From Vondammii sp040505895 (GTDB lineage Bacteria; Pseudomonadota; Gammaproteobacteria; Chromatiales; Chromatiaceae): DNA of 64,000 nucleotides. Positions 51,735-60,438 of this stretch are shown in pieces. Every line of letters starts with the position of its first letter. Position 1 is the stretch's first letter. The translations under genes and the position numbers were made by a program. The stretch is taken from the NCBI GenBank assembly GCA_040505895.1, contig JBEVXU010000018.1, positions 286,492 to 350,491 of the forward strand. Direction: 5' to 3'. The notes under the pieces were generated by a model. That model was not told the origin of the DNA and made no database searches. It saw nothing but the letters and a program-made list of their open reading frames with translations.

Positions 51735-51787
51735 CTTTACAGATCTCTTAATTAAGTTTTTAGAGATATAATCTCTTTGAAAATCTA

Positions 51788-51954
51788 TAAAATTAAGTGG
51801 CTATGCACAATAATACTGAAGCACCATTTTTACAGAGAAAAGTGCGCCTGTAGGAGCGAATTTATTCGCGATCAGGCTCCGGGGCATGTTCTTCGCGAAC
51901 AAGTTTGCTCCTACACCCGGCTCCCGGATTATTGTGCATAGCCATTTAAAATTA
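51788..51954. mobile_element. REPIN-like element, copy 5, complete, inverted
   Basis: A full-length copy (51799-51943) in the opposite orientation to that at 45136: termini GGCTATGCACAATAAT and ATTATTGTGCATAGCC, core arms GTAGGAGCGAATTTATTCGC and complement. TAAAATTA occurs just outside both ends (51788-51795, 51947-51954), compatible with target duplication. It occupies much of the 324-bp gap between trm112 and lpxK. Confidence 0.85.
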
Positions 51955-51963
51955 TTCCACCAA

Positions 51964-52031
51964 GGGTCGGAGCCGATTGCGTTAAGTTTGTTGGGAAAGA
52001 CACCACATTCCGACGCAATCGACTCCGACCC
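51964..52031. repeat. 19-bp inverted repeat (GGGTCGGAG type)
   Basis: GGGTCGGAGCCGATTGCGT at 51964-51982 and ACGCAATCGACTCCGACCC at 52013-52031, one mismatch, 30-bp loop. It lies just past the lpxK stop and could end that transcript, or be another dispersed palindrome; GGGGTCAGAG-type strings near 29015 and 29873 look related. Confidence 0.7.
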
Positions 52032-52058
52032 CCAGCACATCTGAATATTACATCGTAT

Positions 52059-53069
52059 TTACGATTCACTCTCAGTAACACCGGCAGGGCGAGCGTTGCA
52101 GGATGCTAACAGGCTATCCAGCTGTCGGGAAAACTTCCAACCCAGTTTTGCATCCACCTCCAGGTACCAGTGATGCTCTTGGGCAAACGCACCGCACTTA
52201 ACTGCATCCTTCTCCGTCATCACCACCGACAGCTCATCCCCCGGCGTTATCTCCTGGGCAGAGTATTGGTGGTGGTCATCAAAGGGGTGCTCTATTACCT
52301 TCAGTCCGTAACGGCGTAGTGTATCGAAAAAGCGCCGGGGATGACCAATACCGGCAATACCATGCACTTCGTAACCAGAAAATGCGGCAAGATCCGAAGT
52401 GAGGGAGGGATCTTTGAGGTTGATCATTCTGCCACCCTCAAGCGTCATCTGATGCCCGTCCCTCCACTCACCGTCATTGACCACTAAGATATCCACCTTG
52501 TCGAGTCGCGCCTCGCTCTCCCTAAGTGGTCCCGCGGGCAGGCAGAAACCGTTACCTAACAGTCGTTTTCCATCGACAACCGCAATCTCTATATCCCGAC
52601 CAAGAGCGTAATGTTGAAGGCCATCATCGGAGATAATGATATCGCAATCTGTCGCCTGCAATAGTGCTCTCGCCACCGCCGGGCGGTCGGGGCCGACCCA
52701 CATTGGACAGCCGGTACGGTGAGCAATCATCACCGGCTCATCTCCCACGAGAGAGGGATCACTGTCACTTTCGACCGTTTGCGGCCAACTTTCAGCGTTC
52801 CCTCCGTAGCCTCTTGAAACAATACCGGGACGAAAGCCCTGCTGCCGGAGGTGGTCTGCAAGCCAGATCACCAACGGTGTCTTGCCTGTGCCACCAACAG
52901 TGATATTACCGACTACGATTACCGGCACGGGTGATTTATGGACAGGAAGCAGTCTGAGCCTGTATGCGAGACGACGCAGCCAGGAGATAAGGCAGAAAAT
53001 CCAGGAGAGAGGGAGTAACAGCAGTGCGGTTCCATTTCTGGAATACCAGTAGTAATCCAGCCGCTTCAC
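52059..53069 (-). CDS. lpxK: Tetraacyldisaccharide 4'-kinase
   Basis: Phosphorylates the 4' position of the lipid A disaccharide precursor at the inner membrane. The 336-aa protein has an N-terminal membrane-associated segment (ALLLLPLSWIFCLISWL), Walker A VGNITVGGTGKTPLV, and IISDDGLQHYAL, the characteristic LpxK motif. The GTG at 53069 begins MKRLDYYWYSRNG just after the exbD stop and gives no overlap, so it is preferred over an in-frame TTG at 53108. Confidence 0.94.
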   Translation of the reverse strand: MKRLDYYWYSRNGTALLLLPLSWIFCLISWLRRLAYRLRLLPVHKSPVPVIVVGNITVGGTGKTPLVIWLADHLRQQGFRPGIVSRGYGGNAESWPQTVESDSDPSLVGDEPVMIAHRTGCPMWVGPDRPAVARALLQATDCDIIISDDGLQHYALGRDIEIAVVDGKRLLGNGFCLPAGPLRESEARLDKVDILVVNDGEWRDGHQMTLEGGRMINLKDPSLTSDLAAFSGYEVHGIAGIGHPRRFFDTLRRYGLKVIEHPFDDHHQYSAQEITPGDELSVVMTEKDAVKCGAFAQEHHWYLEVDAKLGWKFSRQLDSLLASCNARPAGVTESES

Positions 53070-53076
53070 CGCTTGA

Positions 53077-53502
53077 TCACTTTTTCTCAACCGGCTGTTT
53101 GGCGGCAAAGGTCATATGGACAAAGCCGAGCTGGCTCGCCGCATCCATCACCTTGATCACCGACTGGTGAGTAGCTCTTGCATCGGCATTGATAATCACC
53201 GATAGGTCTCTACGTACCCCAGCGGCTTTTGCGATGGCACTCTTTAGGGTATTGAGCTTGGTATTTATCACTTCACGCTTGTTAACGTAGAAGCGACCTG
53301 TGCTGTCCACCACAATATCAAGTGTCTTCTCGTCCTTTACTTTCTCATCCTGGGTAGCGGCCTCCGGCAGCTCAACCTTGATGCGGGCATCCTTGTCAAA
53401 GGTGGTGGAAACCATAAAGAAGATAAGCAGCAGGAAAACGACATCGATCAACGGTGTCAGATTCAGCTCCGGCATCTCCTTGCGGTTGGGACGCAGATTC
53501 AT
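53077..53502 (-). CDS. exbD: ExbD/TolR-family biopolymer transport protein
   Basis: A 141-aa inner-membrane protein with a short N-terminus, one helix with the proton-handling Asp (LTPLIDVVFLLLIFFMVST) and a periplasmic domain. With the ExbB-like neighbour it uses the proton-motive force to energise an outer-membrane process. The pair sits by lpxK rather than with tonB, as in many gammaproteobacteria, so its client is uncertain. Confidence 0.92.
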   Translation of the reverse strand: MNLRPNRKEMPELNLTPLIDVVFLLLIFFMVSTTFDKDARIKVELPEAATQDEKVKDEKTLDIVVDSTGRFYVNKREVINTKLNTLKSAIAKAAGVRRDLSVIINADARATHQSVIKVMDAASQLGFVHMTFAAKQPVEKK

Positions 53503-53504
53503 GG

Positions 53505-54125
53505 TCAGACGGCTTCCCGTTCCCGCTCGCCCTGCATCACCTCGACCATTTTTAATGCCTCTTCCTCCATGATAATGACAAGGCGATCAACACTGCCGAC
53601 AAGATAGCGGTGGAACATCAGAGTGGGAATGGCAACCGACAAACCGGCGGCGGTGGTAATCAGCGCCTCGGAGATACCACCGGCAAGCACAGCCGGGTTA
53701 CCGACACCGGCGACCATAATGGCGGAGAACACCTTGATCATACCGATAACGGTACCCAGTAGCCCGAGTAGTGGGCTGATAGAGGCAATGGTACCGAGGG
53801 CATTGAGGTAACGTTCCAGCTCATGAACCACCTGGCGCCCCACCTCTTCAATCGCCTCCTTCATTACCTCGCGGCTGTGGAGTCGATTGACCAGCCCTGC
53901 CGCCAACATACGTCCCAGAGGGGAACCCTCTTTCACCGTGGCAATATGAGCATTGGTCAGCTTTCCACGGCTGTGGGTCTGCCAAACCTGGGCCACCAGA
54001 TTATCCGGCACCACGCGCTGACGGCGGAGGGACCATAACCGTTCAATGATAATGGCCATGGATGCGATGGAGCATACGATAATTGGCAGCATCAACCAGC
54101 CGCCGGCTTTAACCAACTCAAACAC
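53505..54125 (-). CDS. exbB: MotA/TolQ/ExbB-family proton channel protein
   Basis: A 206-aa membrane protein with three helices (GGWLMLPIIVCSIASMAIII near the start) and the family region YLNALGTIASISPLLGLLGTVIGMI. The GTG at 54125 follows AAGGAAG at a good distance and begins MFELVKAGGW; an ATG at 54203 adds 26 residues unlike the family. It is followed by exbD after 2 bp. Confidence 0.92.
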   Translation of the reverse strand: MFELVKAGGWLMLPIIVCSIASMAIIIERLWSLRRQRVVPDNLVAQVWQTHSRGKLTNAHIATVKEGSPLGRMLAAGLVNRLHSREVMKEAIEEVGRQVVHELERYLNALGTIASISPLLGLLGTVIGMIKVFSAIMVAGVGNPAVLAGGISEALITTAAGLSVAIPTLMFHRYLVGSVDRLVIIMEEEALKMVEVMQGEREREAV

Positions 54126-54233
54126 TCGGCACTTCCTTAAGCGGACAATAAAAAAGGTGGGAGACGGAGTAGCCACGCCCCCTGTGAATATGGAAGATAT
54201 CATACTGCATCAACAGTGGGGAGTCTGTTACTT

Positions 54234-56546
54234 CTATCGCAGAGGGGATGAGGAATTCATCCAATAACGCCGTGCCGAATTTCGGTAGGCCACAACTTCC
54301 CTTATGCCCCCATCCTTACCCATGTGTAGTGTCAAAGCGCCGCTCTCGGCGGTATTGAAAACTCGGCTCCCACTGCTTCTCCAACGCGCCACCACCTCCT
54401 TTTTAGGGAAACGGTATCTGTTTCTGTAGCCACTGGAAACCAGCGCAAGATCAGCGGAAACGGCCTCAATAAATGGCTTACTTGAAGAGGTAAGGCTGCC
54501 GTGATGAGGTATCACTACCAGATCAGCATCAATCTGCTCAGGAACGGTGGCTAGCAGTGCCGCTTCCACTTCCCTCTCAATATCGCCGGTCAGCAACAGC
54601 CGCTCACCTCCACTCTCTATCAAGAGTACGCAGGAGGCGTTGTTCCCCTCCCAATATACCTCCCTAGCAGGGTGAAGAATTCTAAAATCGACTCCGTCCC
54701 AGCGCCACCGATCGCCTGCCTTGCAGGGTGCTACACCATCGATACCGAGACGTTCCGGCTCACCGCTCACTATCTCAGATACCGGCAACTGTTTGAGAAC
54801 AGCACCAAGCCCTCCGCTGTGATCCATGTCGCCATTACTCACCAGTACCTTATCCAGAGAGGTGACACCTAACTGTCTCAGGTAGGGCACCACCACTGCA
54901 TCTCCGGTATTGAAACCGCTGGGAAACCCGGGACCGGCGTCGTAGAGCAACGTATGTTCACTTGTCCGTATGACAACCGAGAGCCCCTGCCCCACATCCA
55001 ACAGTGTCAACTCCAGCTCTCCCTGTGATAGTGGGACAGGTTTGTGCGTAACCAGAGGAACTACCAGCAGCACCCCCAACCATCGTCCCGGCACACCTCG
55101 CGGCAACAGCGCCAGAACAACGGCCACTACCGCCGCTATCCAGCACCAAACAGGAAGACTTGGTGCAATAAGCATATCGAACGGTGCATTAGCCACCGAC
55201 TCAAGTGCCGACGCGGCGTACTGAAGGAGCTGTCCGGTGATAAGTAGTAGCGGATACCCCACCACCGGCACAACCAGTGACAGCAGCGTGGAAAAGAGTG
55301 CGAGGGGTACCAACAGCAGAGAGAAGAGAGGTACTGCCAACAGATTCACCAGCGGTGCTATTGGTGAAACACCAAAATCCCACACCAGCAACACAGGAGC
55401 CAATCCAAGAGTCACCAACCACTGTATGCGAAACAGGGTATACAGTGAGCTTTTAGAGAACGCGATTCTGCCGCCGATACCGCCGAGAATCACCGCCACC
55501 GCACCAAATGATAACCAGAACCCGGCAGAGAGCACGGCCACGGGGTCAAACAGGAGAATCACCAACAAAGCCCAACAGAGACCCCTGAAAGGCTGGACAG
55601 GGCGCGCCGCAATTACCCCACCGAGAGCCACTAGCAACATCACCAGAGCACGTAGCGCAGGGATGGCAAAACCGGCAAGGCCGGCATAGAGAAGCGCTGC
55701 AAGCAGTGCCATAATTGCCGCCGCACGTGGGGCGGCCAACATAAGGCAGAGTCTGGGCGAAAGACGCCACAGGCGCCCTCCCAGCAGCATTACCCAGCCG
55801 GCGACAATACCGATATGCAGGCCGGAGATAGCCATCAGGTGGTTGGTTCCACTGCGCCGAAAAACCTCCCACTGTTGGTGGGTGATACCCTCACGGTCAC
55901 CGATCACCAACGCTCGCAGCAACCCCTCTCCCGAGCCGGAGATCATCGATTTTTCAAGCATTTCCCTAATAGACAACCGCCAGCTATCAAACAGTGTACG
56001 TTCTATGTCACTGTTTAGTTGCTGGTTACCGGCGTCCTGACGCACATAGCCGGTAGCATGGATACCCTTTTGAAACAGCCACCCCTGATAATCAAAGGTG
56101 CCGGGGTTATACATACCGTGAGGACGCTTGAGCCTTAGCAGAAGATGCCATCTTTCGCCCATCTGGAGTTCAGATTGCCTCCCATACCAGGAGATGCGGG
56201 TCAGATCGGGGGATGAGACCACTCTGCCCTCAAACTCCAGCGCTTCGATCCTGAACTCAAACCGGGTCCGCCTTCCCTCCGTCACCGGCAGGGAGGCGAC
56301 AACACCAACTGCTTGAAGACTCTTTCCCTCCAGCTCTGCCGGCAGCAGTGCGTCCAGTGACCAGTGCCCATGCAGAGAGGCCCAGCAGAAACCAAGGAGG
56401 AAGCAAGCGAATAACCGCGAACGGGGAGACCATAGCCCTGCGGTGGAGATAAGTAACAGCGACCACAACAGCACCACAGGCAGTAAATCCGACTGCCACT
56501 GGAGCACCACCACACCTGCTGTAAAAAGTAACGTCCCTGCTATCAC
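54234..56546 (-). CDS. comEC: ComEC/Rec2-family DNA internalisation protein
   Basis: A 770-aa inner-membrane channel for single-stranded DNA uptake in natural transformation. It has the soluble OB-like region (about 60-190), the Competence domain with many helices (SGTNHLMAISGLHIGIVAGW; GLAGFAIPALRALVMLL) and a C-terminal metallo-beta-lactamase-like domain (LTLLDVGQGLSVVI, NGDMDHSGGL, VIPHHGSLTSSS). GTG 56546 has AAGGGG just upstream; a GTG at 56669 would add 41 residues. A full-length gene suggests competence, but other com genes are not in view. Confidence 0.92.
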   Translation of the reverse strand: MIAGTLLFTAGVVVLQWQSDLLPVVLLWSLLLISTAGLWSPRSRLFACFLLGFCWASLHGHWSLDALLPAELEGKSLQAVGVVASLPVTEGRRTRFEFRIEALEFEGRVVSSPDLTRISWYGRQSELQMGERWHLLLRLKRPHGMYNPGTFDYQGWLFQKGIHATGYVRQDAGNQQLNSDIERTLFDSWRLSIREMLEKSMISGSGEGLLRALVIGDREGITHQQWEVFRRSGTNHLMAISGLHIGIVAGWVMLLGGRLWRLSPRLCLMLAAPRAAAIMALLAALLYAGLAGFAIPALRALVMLLVALGGVIAARPVQPFRGLCWALLVILLFDPVAVLSAGFWLSFGAVAVILGGIGGRIAFSKSSLYTLFRIQWLVTLGLAPVLLVWDFGVSPIAPLVNLLAVPLFSLLLVPLALFSTLLSLVVPVVGYPLLLITGQLLQYAASALESVANAPFDMLIAPSLPVWCWIAAVVAVVLALLPRGVPGRWLGVLLVVPLVTHKPVPLSQGELELTLLDVGQGLSVVIRTSEHTLLYDAGPGFPSGFNTGDAVVVPYLRQLGVTSLDKVLVSNGDMDHSGGLGAVLKQLPVSEIVSGEPERLGIDGVAPCKAGDRWRWDGVDFRILHPAREVYWEGNNASCVLLIESGGERLLLTGDIEREVEAALLATVPEQIDADLVVIPHHGSLTSSSKPFIEAVSADLALVSSGYRNRYRFPKKEVVARWRSSGSRVFNTAESGALTLHMGKDGGIREVVAYRNSARRYWMNSSSPLR

Positions 56547-56886
56547 ACCCCTTCCCTGGGTTGAATTCCATGATGCTGTTGGAGTTGTCAGCCGAGCAGA
56601 CAGCAACACCCTGAAAAAAATCTGAAGTAAATTGTCGTTACCGGGCCGGCAAAAACCGCAACAACTCACAGACTAGCGCAATCTTAACTTAATTACAGCT
56701 TTTATTCCCAATCGAATCAAGAGTCTGAAGTGACATTAATTCGGAACTTAATTTGAATAGTCAATGTGTTAGATTAATTTTACTCCAGCCAAGATGTATA
56801 TACTTACTAATAGTAATGGTCAAACAACCCGTGACTGTGCTTCAATATCGCGGTCGTTAAGCGCGTACAGAACAGAGACAGCTCCA

Positions 56887-57408
56887 TTGCCCAAGCATCT
56901 GATCAAACGTTTTGCCCCTGATCACGAGAAGGTCCGCAATCACAAGCACCTGCGGATATTCGGCAAGCTGTTGCATGATCCCAACCTCTGGCACCTGAAT
57001 CGTCGCTCTGTTGCCGGTGCTTTTGCCGTCGGTCTCTTCTGGGCCTTTGTTCCTGTCCCCTTCCAGATGGTGGGTGCTGCAGCCACGGCCATTCCGACAC
57101 GGGTTAACCTGCCAATCTCCGTCGCCCTGGTTTGGATAACAAACCCCATCACCGTCCCACCGATGTTCTACTTCACCTACCTTATCGGTACCTGGATACT
57201 GGGTGTCCCGCCGGTAACCGAAGGGTTCGAGATGTCGGCGGAGTGGTTTGAATCGAGCCTTAGTCAAATCTGGCAACCGCTATTGCTCGGATGCCTGATC
57301 TGCGGCTCTGTCTCTGCGGTAGCAGGTTACTGCATCATGCGGGGATTGTGGCGCCTGCATATCGTACGGCGTTTCAGAGAGCGGAAATTGAGAAGGGAAA
57401 GCCGCTGA
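56887..57408 (+). CDS. DUF2062 membrane protein
   Basis: A protein of about 173 aa with the DUF2062 domain: LIKRFAPDHEKVRNHKHLRIFG, SVAGAFAVGLFWAFVPVPFQM, NLPISVALVWITNPITVPPMFYF and two to three helices. The family is often next to comEC; function unknown. The conserved part begins at the TTG at 56887; an ATG at 56794 would add 31 unconserved residues. Confidence 0.85.
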   Translation: MPKHLIKRFAPDHEKVRNHKHLRIFGKLLHDPNLWHLNRRSVAGAFAVGLFWAFVPVPFQMVGAAATAIPTRVNLPISVALVWITNPITVPPMFYFTYLIGTWILGVPPVTEGFEMSAEWFESSLSQIWQPLLLGCLICGSVSAVAGYCIMRGLWRLHIVRRFRERKLRRESR

Positions 57409-57489
57409 GCTTTTTGTGAAACAGGCTATGCTCAGAAAGCCTTAAAACGTGTTTATAACTCAAGTTTCCATCAAGAGGAAGTGCTCTCT

Positions 57490-57582
57490 GTGGGAAGGAA
57501 CTTGTTCGCGACCGGCACCGAGGCGCGTTCTTCGCGAACAAGTTCGCTCCTACACCCGATTTATGAATTATTGTGCAGACCC
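57490..57582. repeat. REPIN-like palindrome, copy 6
   Basis: Core 57490-57553, with one degenerate arm (GTGGGAAGGAACTTGTTCGC) and one intact arm ending CGCTCCTAC, followed by the terminal-type sequence ATTATTGTGCAGACCC. It lies between the convergent DUF2062 and lolD genes. Confidence 0.8.
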
Positions 57583-57592
57583 AGTCGCAAGC

Positions 57593-58276
57593 TCAACCGC
57601 TGGTCAACACTCCATCATCCAAGTGCAGCACCCGATCCATACTGTCTGCCAGAGCCAGATCATGGGTAACAATGATAAAGCTGGTGCCAATCTCCTGATT
57701 CAGCTCCAACATCAACTGATACACCTGCTCTGCTGTTTTACGATCGAGGTTACCGGTAGGCTCATCGGCCAGGACACAACGGGGGTTGTTGACCAGGGCT
57801 CTCGCCACCGCCGCCCGCTGCCGCTCACCGCCGGAGAGTTCACCGGGTTTGTGTTCGAGGCGGTGTCCCAAGCCCACTCTCTGTAAAATCGTCTCAGCTC
57901 TTGTCTTCGCCTCGTCCACCGCCAGGTTACCAATCAATAACGGCATGGCGACGTTCTCCAGGGCGGTAAACTCCGGCAGCAAGTGATGGAATTGGTAAAC
58001 AAATCCCAACATGCGGTTACGCAGGTCACCCCGGGCACGCTCTCCCAGTGCACTTAGATTTGTCCCTTCCACAAGCACCTCACCGCTACTACTACGGTCC
58101 AGACCGCCGAGGCAGTGCAGCAAGGTGCTCTTGCCGGAGCCTGAACTACCAACAATAGCGAGACGCTCTCCCCTCTCCACCTTCAGATCAACACCCTTCA
58201 GCACCTCTACATTGAGCTTGCCATCTGAGAAATTACGAGTAAGGGAGTGACACTCAAGAACCGGTGAATTACTCAT
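57593..58276 (-). CDS. lolD: Lipoprotein-releasing ABC transporter ATPase
   Basis: A 227-aa ABC ATPase: Walker A GSSGSGKSTLLHCLGGLDR, signature LSGGERQRAAVARALV, Walker B CVLADEPTGNLD, H-loop VTHD. It drives release of outer-membrane lipoproteins from the inner membrane to LolA. It overlaps the permease gene by 8 bp. Confidence 0.95.
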   Translation of the reverse strand: MSNSPVLECHSLTRNFSDGKLNVEVLKGVDLKVERGERLAIVGSSGSGKSTLLHCLGGLDRSSSGEVLVEGTNLSALGERARGDLRNRMLGFVYQFHHLLPEFTALENVAMPLLIGNLAVDEAKTRAETILQRVGLGHRLEHKPGELSGGERQRAAVARALVNNPRCVLADEPTGNLDRKTAEQVYQLMLELNQEIGTSFIIVTHDLALADSMDRVLHLDDGVLTSG

Positions 58277-59516
58277 AGCGTAACGCCTCCGCCGGCTGTG
58301 TGCGTGAAGCCTTCCAAGCTGGATAGAGTGTCGCCAGCAGAGAGATCAAAAAGGCGCCAATACCGATCATCGAGACATCATCCCAATGAAGGTCGGAGGG
58401 CAACGAGCTGATGTAGTAGATGCTGGGATCGAGAAAGTCGACGCCAAAAAACTCTTCAACACTCGCCACCAGGCTCTCCAGATTGTAAGAGAGCAGAATA
58501 CCGCCGATAACTCCCAGCAGGGTACCGATAAAGCCGATAGCTGTACCCTGGACCATAAAGATCCCCATAATCTTACTGGGCGAGACACCGAGGGTCCGTA
58601 GAATGGCGATATCACTCTGCTTGTCGGTCACCACCATCACCAGGGTGGAGACAATATTGAAGGCGGCTACGGCCACGATAAGAAAGAGAATTAGAGACAT
58701 CATCCTTTTTTCGGTGCGCAGCGCGCTGAAGAAGTTGCGGTGCTGATAGGTCCAGTCGCTCACCCGGTAGACACCGCCCATTTCACGGGCCAGTTCGCGG
58801 GAGACCTTGGGAGCAAGAAAGAGATCATCGAGTTTTAGGCGAATACCGGTGACACCCTCATTCAACCGCATCAGCTTTGCCGCATCCGCGAGATGAACCA
58901 GCGCCACACCACGATCATACTCACCCATACCCACTTCGAAGATACCGCGAACAGTAAAACGCTTGAGCCTTGGCATAGTGCCGGCCGGTGTCACCCGAAT
59001 TTGCGGAGTGACCACCGTAACCTTGTCACCTACGGCAACTCCCAGTAGAGCGGCTAACTCTTTGCCGAGAATAATATCGAAGCTGCCAGCAGTCAGTTGA
59101 TCAAGAGAGCCGACATTCATGTGCTCACCCACATCCGAGACTTTTGGCTCCTGCTCTGGAAGCACCCCACGTAGAAGAGCACCACTGACACGACGACCAT
59201 TGGTAAGCATGGTCTTGGCTTCGATATACGGCGCCTGGCCAATCACATTAGGGTGGTTAACCGAGAGGCTCATCGCCTCCTCCCAGTCTTCAAGATTGTT
59301 ATCGAAAGCGGAAATGGTGGCGTGGGAAGCCATACCCAGGATGCGCTCACGCACCTCCTTGTGAAAACCGTTCATCACCGATAAAACAGTGATCAGCGCC
59401 ACCACCCCGAGCATAATCCCAAGCATAGAGATGGCTGAGATAAAGGAGATAAAGTGGTTACGCCGCTTGGCACGGGTGTAACGCAGTCCGATATAGAGTT
59501 GAAGAGGTCTGAACAT
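58269..59516 (-). CDS. lolC: Lipoprotein-releasing permease (LolC/LolE family)
   Basis: A 415-aa permease with one N-terminal and three C-terminal membrane helices and a large periplasmic domain between (about 45-265): LYIGLRYTRAKRRNHFISFIS at the start, MSLILFLIVAVAAFNIVSTLV and ATLYPAWKASRTQPAEALRYE at the end. E. coli uses a LolC-LolE pair around lolD; here only one permease is adjacent, so the system may be the single-permease (LolF) type. Confidence 0.92.
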   Translation of the reverse strand: MFRPLQLYIGLRYTRAKRRNHFISFISAISMLGIMLGVVALITVLSVMNGFHKEVRERILGMASHATISAFDNNLEDWEEAMSLSVNHPNVIGQAPYIEAKTMLTNGRRVSGALLRGVLPEQEPKVSDVGEHMNVGSLDQLTAGSFDIILGKELAALLGVAVGDKVTVVTPQIRVTPAGTMPRLKRFTVRGIFEVGMGEYDRGVALVHLADAAKLMRLNEGVTGIRLKLDDLFLAPKVSRELAREMGGVYRVSDWTYQHRNFFSALRTEKRMMSLILFLIVAVAAFNIVSTLVMVVTDKQSDIAILRTLGVSPSKIMGIFMVQGTAIGFIGTLLGVIGGILLSYNLESLVASVEEFFGVDFLDPSIYYISSLPSDLHWDDVSMIGIGAFLISLLATLYPAWKASRTQPAEALRYE

Positions 59517-59587
59517 AGAGGCGAATTAAAACATATTCACCGCCATTCGGCATCGGCTGGTTAAGAAAAAACGGATCACAGGGGTAG

Positions 59588-59727
59588 CAGAGAAGACGCA
59601 GAGAACGCGGAGAGATACTTTTAAACTCAAAATGGCGCTGTACAATAATCCTGAAGTCGATTGTAGGTGCGAACTTGTTCAAGACCTGCTCAGATGCCTG
59701 TTCCCCCGAACAAGTGCGCTTCAACTC
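59588..59727. repeat. Decayed repeats: CAGAGAA-type and REPIN-like copy 7
   Basis: A purine-rich string (GAAGACGCAGAGAACGCGGAG near 59592) resembles those at 5371 and 28925. It is followed by a worn REPIN-like copy: TACAATAATCCTGAAGTCGA, GTAGGTGCGAACTTGTTCAA, and a right arm CGAACAAGTGCGCTTCAA. Both lie in the 266-bp gap between the MaoC and lolC genes, with no gene of their own. Confidence 0.6.
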
Positions 59728-59751
59728 CGCTTTCTCAACATCCCGTTTTTT

Positions 59752-59799
59752 CCACCCATCAGCCAATGGTTATTTCCACCCATCAGCCAATGGTTATTT
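59752..59799. repeat. 24-bp tandem duplication at the end of the MaoC gene
   Basis: Two exact copies of a 24-bp unit (CCACCCATCAGCCAATGGTT plus ATTT). The right copy contains the last codons and stop of the MaoC gene; the left copy lies just downstream, so the duplication leaves the protein unchanged. Confidence 0.95.
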
Positions 59800-60256
59800 C
59801 CGGCAGTTGTGGACGTTCGACCCGAACACGCTCTTTGGGTGCAATCACCGACGCTTCGCCATCGACCACCAGCCTGCCGTCCTGGTTCTTCACCTTACAA
59901 TCGATGGTCACTATCTGTTTGTCGTCGCGTTTTTCCTTTACTTTCAATGTGACCGTCAGCCTGTCCCCCAACCTGACGGGACGGCGAAAGTTGAGGCTCT
60001 GACCGAGATAGATGCTGCCGGGCCCCGGCAGCACTGTTGCCAGTGCGGCAGAGATCAGTCCTGCCGACCACATGCCGTGGGCGATTCTTCCCTTGAACAT
60101 TGAATCGGCGGCATACGCCTCATCCAGGTGTACCGGATTGACATCACCGGAAGTGGTGGCAAACAGCACCAGATCCTCCTCTGTGAGGCTCTTTTCATAG
60201 GTGGCGGTCGCACCAATCTCCAGCTCCTGGTAGGGAATACTCTCCATTATTGTCAT
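59783..60256 (-). CDS. MaoC-family (R)-specific enoyl-CoA hydratase-like protein
   Basis: A 157-aa hot-dog-fold protein with the hydratase 2 motif: FATTSGDVNPVHLDEAYAA (catalytic Asp and His) and RIAHGMWSAGLIS. PhaJ-type enzymes of this length turn enoyl-CoA into (R)-3-hydroxyacyl-CoA for polyhydroxyalkanoate synthesis; no pha genes are adjacent, so the pathway is a guess. Confidence 0.88.
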   Translation of the reverse strand: MTIMESIPYQELEIGATATYEKSLTEEDLVLFATTSGDVNPVHLDEAYAADSMFKGRIAHGMWSAGLISAALATVLPGPGSIYLGQSLNFRRPVRLGDRLTVTLKVKEKRDDKQIVTIDCKVKNQDGRLVVDGEASVIAPKERVRVERPQLPEITIG

Positions 60257-60300
60257 AGTCTGCCTTTATCTGTTGTTTAGCCTGTATACAAAAGGTTAGA

Positions 60301-60344
60301 GGGCGCTAATCATGGTGCAAAGCGCTGTGCTTATTGCACCCTAC
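60301..60344. repeat. GGTGCAA...TTGCACC palindromic repeat
   Basis: GGGCGCTAATCATGGTGCAA followed by AGCGCTGTGCTTATTGCACC, then CTAC. It resembles a dispersed intergenic palindrome seen in many proteobacteria (inference from memory). It lies between the convergent-spaced MaoC and Nudix genes; the rest of this 182-bp gap shows nothing else. Confidence 0.5.
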
Positions 60345-60438
60345 ATCAGCTCAAGTCAGAGCCATTCGTCTCCAGCCCCAGTTTTTTTATATGCTGCCTG
60401 ACATTCTGTAGTGCCAGGGGCAGCAGTTTTTTGTTGAG

